Below are positions 1-5,785 of a DNA stretch of 7,698 bases, in pieces. The position numbers and the translations under genes were made by a program. The DNA comes from Craurococcus roseus. GTDB lineage: Bacteria > Pseudomonadota > Alphaproteobacteria > Acetobacterales > Acetobacteraceae. The number at the start of each line of letters is the position of its first letter. Positions within the stretch are counted from its first letter, which is position 1. Location of the stretch: NCBI RefSeq assembly GCF_039523795.1, contig NZ_BAAAFZ010000018.1, positions 1-7,698 on the forward strand, given 5' to 3'. The notes below the pieces were generated by a model, which saw only the letters and a list, made by a program, of their open reading frames with translations, was not told the DNA's origin and ran no database searches.

Positions 1-1104
1 CCGAAGCCGGCGGCGGAGCGGCGACGGGTCGAGCACCTCGCCGCCGCCCTCGCGGGCCGGCGGCGAGGGCAGGCGCAGAACGAAACGCTCCCGCGCGGGC
101 ACGGCGACCGGCGCGTCGAGCGCGAGCTGCGCCACGGCCTCCTCCCCCGGCTCCACCCGGTCGCGTCCCAAGGGGCGGAGGCGCGCGCCGACCTCGCGTG
201 TGCCGATCAACAGCCGCAGCGGCTCCCCGCGCGCCAGGGCCCGCGGCGCGGAAGCCAGCACCGCCACGCGCGCGTCGAGCAGCGCGGACGCGGCCAACCC
301 CAGCCCCGGCGCCGCCAATGCGTCGCCCGGCGCCACGTCCCGCCGCTCCACCCCGCGCAGCGCCACGGCGACCCGCCGACCGGGGCCAACCCGTTCCAAG
401 GCCCGGCCGTGGCTGTGGATGCCCCGGACGGAGGCGCGCAGGCCGCGCGGCAGCACCTCCACCGAGTCGCCGACCGAGAGCCGCCCGCGCCGCAACGCGC
501 CCGTGGCGACCACCCCCGCGCCGGCCAGCGCGAAGGCGCGGTCGAGCGGCAGCCACGCCTCGCCGCCCTCGCCCGGCGTTTCCTCGCGCGCCAAGCCGCC
601 GAGCGCCGCCGCCAACTCCGCCACGCCCTCTCCGGTCGCGGCCGAGGTTTCCACCACCGGCCAGTCCGCGCCGAGGCCGAGCCGGGCCAGCAGCGCCCGA
701 GCGCCCTCCGCCGCCGCGAGCGCCTGCTCCGCATCGGCCAAGTCGCGCCGCGCCACCGCCACCACGCCGCGGCACACGCCGAGCAGCGCGGCGACCTCGG
801 CGTGCTCCGCCGTCTGGGCGCGCGCGCCTTCCCGCGCGTCCACCACCAACAACGCGGAGTCGACGGCGGTGGCGCCGGCCACCATGGCGCGCACGAAGCG
901 CTCGTGCCCCGGCGCGTCCACGAGTTCCACCTCGGCGCCGCACGGCGCTTCCAGCCGCGCGAAGCCGAGCGCGATGGAGATGCCGCGCGCCTTCTCCTCC
1001 GGCAGCCGGTCGGTGTCGGTGCCGGTCAGGGCGCGCACGAGCGCGGTCTTGCCGTGGTCCACGTGGCCGAGCACGCCGATCAGCGCGTGCCGCCGCCCGG
1101 TCAC
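1..1104 (-). CDS. selB: SelB, selenocysteine-specific elongation factor (N-terminal 368 residues, 3' end cut by window)
   Basis: GTPase that carries Sec-tRNA(Sec) to the ribosome at UGA codons followed by a SECIS hairpin. The frame is open from GTG 1104 to base 1. The GTPase domain shows G1 GHVDHGKT (13-20), G2 RGISIALGFA (40-49), G3 DAPGHERF (63-70), the SelB-typical AQTAEHAEVAALLGV (96-110) and G5 TSAATGEG (153-160). The G4 position reads ARRD (118-121) instead of N/TKxD. Then come domain II (PLDRAFALAGAGVVATGAL, 186-204) and domain III, ending RFVLRLPSPP...GGGEVLDPSP at 340-362. Full-length SelB is about 600 residues or more; the C-terminal winged-helix repeats that bind SECIS RNA are beyond the left edge. 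The start GTG overlaps the selA stop as GTGA, and no Shine-Dalgarno is visible, so translation is probably coupled to selA. Confidence 0.93.
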   Translation of the reverse strand, partial: MTGRRHALIGVLGHVDHGKTALVRALTGTDTDRLPEEKARGISIALGFARLEAPCGAEVELVDAPGHERFVRAMVAGATAVDSALLVVDAREGARAQTAEHAEVAALLGVCRGVVAVARRDLADAEQALAAAEGARALLARLGLGADWPVVETSAATGEGVAELAAALGGLAREETPGEGGEAWLPLDRAFALAGAGVVATGALRRGRLSVGDSVEVLPRGLRASVRGIHSHGRALERVGPGRRVAVALRGVERRDVAPGDALAAPGLGLAASALLDARVAVLASAPRALARGEPLRLLIGTREVGARLRPLGRDRVEPGEEAVAQLALDAPVAVPARERFVLRLPSPPAREGGGEVLDPSPLRRRLR

Positions 1105-2474
1105 AGCGCGGCGGCCACGGCGGCCGCGGCTTCCTCGATCTCGGCGTCGCGCAGGGTCCGCACGTCCAGCACCACGCGCCCGCGCTCGATGCGCGCGACC
1201 AGAGGCGGCGCGCCCGCGCGCAGGCGCCGGGCCAGTTCTTCCGCCCCGACCGCCGCCGGCCGCAGCGCCACTAGGCTCGTCGGCAGCGCGGCGCCCGGCA
1301 GGCTGCCGCCGCCCGGCAGGGACTCGCCGGCCCCCACCGCAGCGCCGGCCGCCTCCGGCAACGACGCGAGCAGCCGGGCGGCGCGCGCCTCCAGCGCCGC
1401 GGCGTCGGCCGCGAGCATCCCGAGCGCCGGGACCTCGCGCGCCAACCGCGCGGGGTCGCCACCGTGGTCGCGGTAGAGGCGCAGCGTGGCTTCCAGCGCC
1501 GCGAGCGTCGCCTTGTCCGGGCGCAAGGCCCGCATCAGCGGATGCCGGGCGCAGGCGGCGACGGCTCCGGCCTTGCCCAGCAGCAGCCCTGCCTGCGGGC
1601 CGCCGAGCAGCTTGTCGCCGCTGCACGCCACCAGGTCGAAGCCGGCCGCGACCGACTCCGCCAGCGTCGGCTCGCGCGGCAGGCCGAAGGCCGACAGGTC
1701 CGCGACGGCGCCGCTGCCCAGGTCCTCCACCGAGACGAGGCCGCGCGCGCGGGCCAGGGCCGCGATCTCCCGCGGTTCCGGCGCTTCCGTGAAGCCGACG
1801 ACGCGGTAGTTGCTCTGGTGGACACGCATCAGCACGCGCGTGGCCGGTCCGATGGCGGCGTCGTAGTCGCCGATGCGGGTGCGGTTGGTGGTGCCCACCT
1901 CCACCAGCCGCGCGCCGCCCTGCGCCACCACCTCCGGCACGCGGAACGCGCCGCCGATCTCCACCAGCTCGCCGCGGGACACCACCACCTCGGAACCGGC
2001 CGGCGCGTGTGCGGCCAGGGCCAGCAGGACCGCCGCGGCGCAGTTGTTCACGACCACGGCGGCCTCCGCGCCCGTCAGCCCGCGCAGCAGGGCGGCGCAG
2101 GCCGAGTGGCGGTCGCCGCGGGAGCCGCTCCCCAGGTCGTATTCGAGGTTCGCATAGCCGCGCGCCGCTTCGGCCATCGCCGCCAGCGCCGCGGGCGCGA
2201 GCGGCGCTCGGCCGAGGTTGGTGTGCAGCACCACGCCTGTCGTGTTCAGCACGCGCCGCAGCCCGCGCGCCGCCCGCGTGGCCAGGGCGGCGCGCACCCC
2301 GTCCAAGAAGGCTGCTTCCTCGTAGCCGCCCCCGTCACCGCGCAGCGCCGCCAAGCCCGCGCGCACGGCCTCCACCACCGCGGCGCGGCCATGCCCGGCG
2401 GCCAACGCCTGCACCTCCGGCCGCATCAGAACGCGGTGGACGGCCGGCAAGTCGCGGCGGGATTCCGCCCTCAT
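1101..2474 (-). CDS. selA: SelA, L-seryl-tRNA(Sec) selenium transferase
   Basis: PLP enzyme that converts Ser-tRNA(Sec) to Sec-tRNA(Sec) using selenophosphate, in the cytoplasm; bacterial SelA forms a decamer. 457 residues, full family length. Signatures in order: LPAVHRVLMRPEVQAL at 9 (N-terminal tRNA-binding region), NTTGVVLHTNLGRAPL at 77, NLEYDLGSGSRGDR at 109, SRGELVEIGGAFR at 166, VEVGTTNRT at 191, VHQSNYRVVGFTE at 218, and SGDKLLGGPQAG at 285, where Lys288 should bind PLP. RALRPDKATLAALEATLRLY (315-334) is also typical. The ATG start overlaps the actF stop as ATGA; the ribosome site is weak (GGCGG), and an inverted repeat flanks the start. The usual single Gly-rich SLPG loop is doubled at 385-396. 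The neighbour selB confirms the pathway; an in-frame extension upstream of 2474 lies inside actF and is not credible. Confidence 0.96.
   Translation of the reverse strand: MRAESRRDLPAVHRVLMRPEVQALAAGHGRAAVVEAVRAGLAALRGDGGGYEEAAFLDGVRAALATRAARGLRRVLNTTGVVLHTNLGRAPLAPAALAAMAEAARGYANLEYDLGSGSRGDRHSACAALLRGLTGAEAAVVVNNCAAAVLLALAAHAPAGSEVVVSRGELVEIGGAFRVPEVVAQGGARLVEVGTTNRTRIGDYDAAIGPATRVLMRVHQSNYRVVGFTEAPEPREIAALARARGLVSVEDLGSGAVADLSAFGLPREPTLAESVAAGFDLVACSGDKLLGGPQAGLLLGKAGAVAACARHPLMRALRPDKATLAALEATLRLYRDHGGDPARLAREVPALGMLAADAAALEARAARLLASLPEAAGAAVGAGESLPGGGSLPGAALPTSLVALRPAAVGAEELARRLRAGAPPLVARIERGRVVLDVRTLRDAEIEEAAAAVAAAL
1287..1322 (-). repeat. Imperfect 18-base tandem duplication inside selA
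   Basis: Two adjacent 18-base copies (1322-1305 and 1304-1287, 14 of 18 bases identical, sharing CCTGCCGGGC) encode SLPGGG followed by SLPGAA at SelA residues 385-396. SelA proteins normally have one Gly/Ser-rich SLP loop here, so this looks like a local in-frame duplication. Confidence 0.5.
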
Positions 2475-2482
2475 GCCGCGAC
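2451..2482 (-). promoter_or_regulatory. Inverted repeat enclosing the actF stop and selA start
   Basis: In the mRNA sense, GTCGCGGC (2482-2475) and its exact reverse complement GCCGCGAC (2458-2451) enclose a 16-base loop that begins with the ATGA overlap of actF and selA. A G-U pair could extend the stem by one. A competing small hairpin GGCGG-AATC-CCGCC lies inside the loop and 3' arm. The structure could hide the selA start until ribosomes finish actF. Eight-base inverted repeats are common by chance at this GC content, so function is uncertain. Confidence 0.3.
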
Positions 2483-3343
2483 CGCCGCCCGCAGCGCCGG
2501 CGAGTCCGGCACCACCACCCAGGCGACCTGCGCCGCGTGGTGCGCGAACAGCAGCGCGCACACCGCGCCGAGCCGCCAAGCGCGCCATTGCGGCACCAAC
2601 GACAGGGCGACCGCGGCCAGCAACGCCGGCAGCGCGAAACCGAATTTGACCCAGAGCCAGACGCCCTCGCCACGGCGCCCGTACCAAGCGGCCTCTTCCG
2701 GCAGGTTGCCCGCCCAGGCGACGACGAACTGGATGAACCACAGCCAGAGCACCGCCATGCCGAGCGTGAGCAGCGCCCGCTCGAGCCCATCCAGGTTCCC
2801 AGGCTGCGGTTGGCCGCGCCGCAGCAGCGCCGCCAGCGCCGCGCCGGCCAGCGCCGCCGAGGCCGCGCCGACCACGAGGGCGAAGCCTTGCAGGCTGCCG
2901 AACCAGGAAAGGTCGCGCGACAGCGCCAAGTCCTGCGCGGCGACACCGGAGGTCGGCACCAGCAGGAGGAGCACGGCACCCGCCCGGCGCGGGTGCAGGG
3001 CGTCGCGCGTCCCCGCCAGCAGCCAGCGGCCCAGCGCCGCCCAGAGCGCCAGCGCGCCCACCACGCGGGCGGCGAAGAACGCGGGCGCGAACCAGACGGC
3101 GTGGACGGGGTCGGCCGGCGCGGCGACGGCCCAAGGGTAAAGGCGCCCCATCAATAGCAGCACCGGCAAGGACAGCGGCAGGAGCAGCGGCGCCGCGCGA
3201 ACCGCCGCTTCCAGCCCCGGCCGCACCGCACGCAGCCAATCGTCGCCCAGCAGGTGCCCCATGGCGAGCGCGGCGAGCGCGCCGGCCACCAGGCCGGCGG
3301 CCAGCAGGAACAGCAGCAGCCAAGCCTCGGCAAACAGGGTCAC
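2471..3343 (-). CDS. actF: Short ActF-like integral membrane subunit of alternative complex III
   Basis: Membrane subunit in the position of ActF, which pairs with ActC in the membrane and is proposed to take part in proton translocation. 290 residues with about eight hydrophobic helices (roughly 8-28, 52-70, 84-104, 121-137, 148-172, 188-210, 228-250, 257-278). The best family signature is IQFVVAWAGNLPEEAAWYGRR at 204-224 (given in part), matching the Gln...Trp..Asn-x-Pro-Glu-Glu-x-x-Trp-Tyr pattern of ActF; the LSRDLSWFGSLQG segment (141-153) matches the region before it. It is clearly shorter than the usual ActF (about 400 residues or more, ten helices), and the N-terminal half is poorly conserved. 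The GTG start at 3343 gives a GTGA overlap with actE and has a good Shine-Dalgarno sequence. Assignment rests on position plus one signature; it could be a lineage-specific ActF or a divergent membrane protein replacing it. Confidence 0.8.
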   Translation of the reverse strand: MTLFAEAWLLLFLLAAGLVAGALAALAMGHLLGDDWLRAVRPGLEAAVRAAPLLLPLSLPVLLLMGRLYPWAVAAPADPVHAVWFAPAFFAARVVGALALWAALGRWLLAGTRDALHPRRAGAVLLLLVPTSGVAAQDLALSRDLSWFGSLQGFALVVGAASAALAGAALAALLRRGQPQPGNLDGLERALLTLGMAVLWLWFIQFVVAWAGNLPEEAAWYGRRGEGVWLWVKFGFALPALLAAVALSLVPQWRAWRLGAVCALLFAHHAAQVAWVVVPDSPALRAAVAA

Positions 3344-3780
3344 GGGCGCGGCCCTCCTCCCCGCATGATGGCCTCGACGTGGCGGGCCACAGCCCAACGG
3401 TCGCGCGGCTCCAACCGGTCCGCCATGGGGTGCGCCCCAGCCAGGTTGGTGGCGATGGCCTCCATGCTGCGCCGCGGGTCCGCGGGCAGCGGCGGGATCG
3501 GCGGGTGGCCGCGCGCCACCACCACGCCGTCGCCCCGGCCGCGCGCACCGTGGCACGGTGTGCAGTAGATGGCGTAGCGGTCCGCGCCGCGGCGCAGCAG
3601 CTCGTCGTCCACCGGCGGCCCCGGAGGCGCCAGCGCGGCGAGGCGCTCCGTGCGGCCGCGCGGGACGGCGCCCTCCGGCGGCGGCGCGGGCGGGGCCGGC
3701 TTCGTGCTCTCGGGCCACCCGTCGCAGCCGGCGGCCGCGGACAGCGCGAGAACGGCGGCCGCTCGGCCCAGGCGGGTCAT
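3340..3780 (-). CDS. actE: ActE, lipoprotein-like monohaem cytochrome c subunit of alternative complex III
   Basis: Periplasm-facing monohaem cytochrome c that accepts electrons from ActB/ActA and hands them to the terminal acceptor. 146 residues. The N-terminus is a short basic-hydrophobic signal ending in SAAAGC, with Cys19 the probable lipidated residue; Ala rather than Leu at -3 makes the lipobox weaker than usual, but lipidation of ActE is known in this family. A Pro-rich linker (about 22-55) leads to the cytochrome domain with the haem-binding motif CTPCH (Cys73, Cys76, His77). Met119 in GAHPMADRL is the probable sixth haem ligand, followed by the typical DRWAVARHVEAI helix. The ATG start overlaps the actD stop as ATGA; only a weak GGCGGA precedes it, so translation probably depends on coupling. 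It is gene five in the canonical act order. Confidence 0.92.
   Translation of the reverse strand: MTRLGRAAAVLALSAAAGCDGWPESTKPAPPAPPPEGAVPRGRTERLAALAPPGPPVDDELLRRGADRYAIYCTPCHGARGRGDGVVVARGHPPIPPLPADPRRSMEAIATNLAGAHPMADRLEPRDRWAVARHVEAIMRGGGPRP
3352..3362 (-). promoter_or_regulatory. Ribosome binding site of actF
   Basis: The minus strand reads GGGGAGGAGGG, with AGGAGG nine bases before the GTG start of actF at 3343. It lies within the final codons of actE (the Gly-Gly-Gly before Pro-Arg-Pro) and supports the GTG start that overlaps the actE stop. Confidence 0.7.
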
Positions 3781-4313
3781 TCCGCCGGCACCGCGGACAC
3801 GCGCGCCGGCGCGTGCGCGCGCAGCATCGCCTCGGCCCGCGCGCGGTCGTAGAGCGGGTCGCGCGCGTCGAGGAACAGGAAGTACCGGTCCTCGCTCGCC
3901 CGGTGGAAGCCGCGCGCGCCGAACACCGGGTGGTGCAGCCGCGGCAGGCCGTTCAGCCACAGCATCCCGGCCAGCGCGGCCAAGCAGGCCCAGAGCACGC
4001 CGACGATGTAGGCGGAGGGCAGGAACACCGGCCAGGCGTGCAGCGGCCGCCCGCCCACGTTCACCGGGTAGTCCTGCACCTGTATCCACCACTGCGCCGC
4101 GTAGGTGATGGCTGCGCCCGCGAGGCCCGCGGCGACCGCGATCCAGGCCACCGGCGCCGCCCGGACGCCCATCGCCTCCGCCGCTTCCGGCACCGGATGC
4201 GGCGCGAAGGCGTCCAGCGCGCGCCACCCCGCCGCGCGCGCGGCGCGGAGCGCGTCCAGCATCGGGCCGGCCTCGCGGAACTCGGCCATCAGCCCCGCTT
4301 CCCCCGCGCTCAC
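3777..4313 (-). CDS. actD: ActD, two-helix membrane subunit of alternative complex III
   Basis: Small membrane subunit (DUF3341-type) of alternative complex III; it has no redox cofactor and packs against ActC/ActF. 178 residues, within the usual range. It has a soluble N-terminal part, two transmembrane helices at about 54-74 and 97-120, and a conserved C-terminal segment. The family-typical stretch YPVNVGGRPLHAWPVFLPS lies at 82-100, followed by LPRLHHPVF at 123-131 and the SEDRYFLFLDARDP segment at 140-153. The GTG start at 4313 is chosen because it overlaps the actC stop as GTGA and has a strong Shine-Dalgarno sequence just upstream. An in-frame ATG at 4289 would shorten the protein by eight residues and has a poorer ribosome site. 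The stop TGA overlaps the actE ATG. Confidence 0.92.
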   Translation of the reverse strand: MSAGEAGLMAEFREAGPMLDALRAARAAGWRALDAFAPHPVPEAAEAMGVRAAPVAWIAVAAGLAGAAITYAAQWWIQVQDYPVNVGGRPLHAWPVFLPSAYIVGVLWACLAALAGMLWLNGLPRLHHPVFGARGFHRASEDRYFLFLDARDPLYDRARAEAMLRAHAPARVSAVPAE

Positions 4314-5785
4314 CGTTCCTCCTCCTCGCGCTCGTGCTCCGTCTCCTCGTGCCGCGTTTCGAACATGGACACCACCGGGAGGAAGCGCGCGAACACAAGC
4401 AGCGCCAAGGCGAACAGCGCCGCGGTGCCGCCGAACAGCGCCCACTCGTCCACGGTCGGCACGTAGAGCGGCCGCGCTTCGGGCATCCTTTCGCGCAGGA
4501 CGCCGCCCACGACCAGCGAGTAGCGGTCCAGCCACACCCCCGCCGCCGCCAGCACGCCGATCGGCACCGTCGCCCAAGCGGCCGTCCGCAGCCGCTTCCA
4601 CCAGAGCGCCTGCGGCAGCAGCGCCACCAGCGCGACCGCGCCGAACCACGCCGGCGCGAGCGGCCCGAAGAGGCGCGCGGCCGTGGCCTCGCGGGTCGCC
4701 GCGTCCTCCAGCACCAGCCCGGCCAGCGCCTCGTGCGCGTACACGGCGAGGCTGGCCAGCGCCGCCGCCGCGGTCAGGCGCGACAGCAGGTCCATGTCCA
4801 GGTCGTCGATGAGGTCGTCCAGGTCGAGGGTCCGGCGCAGCACCGCCGCCAGCGCCAGCACCGCGCCCAACCCCGAGGGCAGCCCGGTCAGCACGATGTG
4901 CGGCACCAGCCGCGCCTGGTGCCAGCCGGGCACGACGGTGGTGGCGAACTCCAACGCCACCACCGTCTGCGCCGAGAGCAGCAGCGGCAGCACCAGCGCC
5001 GCCACCATCCGGTAGGCGGCCTGGTGCCGGTGCCAGTGGACGACGGACCCGCGCCAGCCCAGCGCGAACAGCCCGTAGGCGCGGGCGGCGGCGACCCGCC
5101 CGCGCACCGCGGCGCGGTCGCGGAGCGTGGCGAGGTCCGGGATCAGCCCGACGAACCAGAAGGTCGAGGTGACGAGGACGTGCGAGAGGATGCCCCACAG
5201 GTCCCAGACCAAAGGGCTGCCGAATTGCGGCCAGAAGCCTTGGACGGAGGGGTAAGGAACCACCCAGTAAGCCAGCCAGGGCCGCCCGAGGTGCAGCACC
5301 GGGTAGAAAGCGGCGGCCACCACGGCGGCGAGCGCCGCGGCCTCCGCGAAGCGGTTCACCGCGGTGCGCAGCCCGTGGCGGCGCAGCACCAGCACGGCCG
5401 CGAACAGGCTGGCGGCGTTGGCCACGCCGATCCACCAAGCGTAGTTCGCCAGGTCGAAGCCCCAAACGTGGGGGATGTTGTTCCCCCAGACGCCGACGCC
5501 GCGGAGCAGCAACACGCCAACGGCGAACGCGAGCACCAGCACGCCGAAGGCGGATGCGGACAGGGCGAGCCGGAAGCCCCACCCCGTCCGCCGCCGCAAC
5601 GCCGCGCGCGCCACGGGGCGCGTGTCGAAGGCCGGGCCGGGGCCGTCCGGTTCGGGGGCGTGCGCCGGCCGCGCCGCCTCCGCGCCGCCTCCGCGCGACA
5701 GCGACGCCGCGCCGAGCGCCGTCGCCGCCAGCGAAAGGGCGGCGGCCCAGCCCAGGCGGCGCAGCAAGGCGGGGCCGACGCTCAC
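4310..5785 (-). CDS. actC: ActC, NrfD-type integral membrane quinol-binding subunit of alternative complex III
   Basis: NrfD/PsrC-family membrane subunit thought to hold a quinol site and contribute to proton movement. The product is 491 residues, close to the usual ActC size, with about ten hydrophobic segments. Family signatures are WGNNIPHVWGFDLANYAWWIG at about 100-120 (given in part), HLGRPW at 165-170, SPLVWDLWGI at 190, FWFVGLIPDLATLRDR at 209, and VVPGWH at 284-289. The start is GTG at 5785, giving a GTGA overlap with the actB stop; AAGG about nine bases upstream is a modest ribosome site. The same frame stays open further upstream, but that part lies inside the ActB Fe-S region and has no family similarity. 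Oddities: an extra hydrophobic stretch at 12-29 followed by a Pro/Ala linker; the GHAGT-like motif usual after WWIG is replaced by GVANAAS (118-126); and a highly charged Glu/Arg tail at 476-491. Confidence 0.93.
   Translation of the reverse strand: MSVGPALLRRLGWAAALSLAATALGAASLSRGGGAEAARPAHAPEPDGPGPAFDTRPVARAALRRRTGWGFRLALSASAFGVLVLAFAVGVLLLRGVGVWGNNIPHVWGFDLANYAWWIGVANAASLFAAVLVLRRHGLRTAVNRFAEAAALAAVVAAAFYPVLHLGRPWLAYWVVPYPSVQGFWPQFGSPLVWDLWGILSHVLVTSTFWFVGLIPDLATLRDRAAVRGRVAAARAYGLFALGWRGSVVHWHRHQAAYRMVAALVLPLLLSAQTVVALEFATTVVPGWHQARLVPHIVLTGLPSGLGAVLALAAVLRRTLDLDDLIDDLDMDLLSRLTAAAALASLAVYAHEALAGLVLEDAATREATAARLFGPLAPAWFGAVALVALLPQALWWKRLRTAAWATVPIGVLAAAGVWLDRYSLVVGGVLRERMPEARPLYVPTVDEWALFGGTAALFALALLVFARFLPVVSMFETRHEETEHEREEEER
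4318..4327 (-). promoter_or_regulatory. Strong ribosome binding site of actD
   Basis: On the minus strand this reads GAGGAGGAGG, followed by AACG and the GTG start of actD. The inner AGGAGG register lies seven bases from the start, which is ideal. It settles the choice of GTG 4313 over the later ATG at 4289. The site is inside the last codons of actC and encodes part of its Glu-rich tail. Confidence 0.75.

Noticed and set aside
200..1792. 530-codon open frame on the plus strand
   Set aside because: It is antisense to selB and selA and has a low-complexity Ala/Arg/Ser/Pro composition without any recognisable motif. Long antisense frames are expected where GC is this high and third codon positions are almost always G or C.
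2451..2482. Calling the actF/selA inverted repeat a true SECIS element
   Set aside because: The UGA sits in the loop rather than before the stem, and I see no bulged U or GU loop pattern at the expected distance; kept only as a possible start-masking hairpin.
1464..3140. 558-codon plus-strand open frame
   Set aside because: Antisense to selA and actF, biased composition, no domain; explained by codon bias of the real genes.
2475..3548. Upstream extension of the selA frame, giving an 815-residue protein
   Set aside because: The extra 358 residues are Arg/Gly/Ala-rich and overlap actF and part of actE in another frame; SelA similarity begins at ATG 2474.
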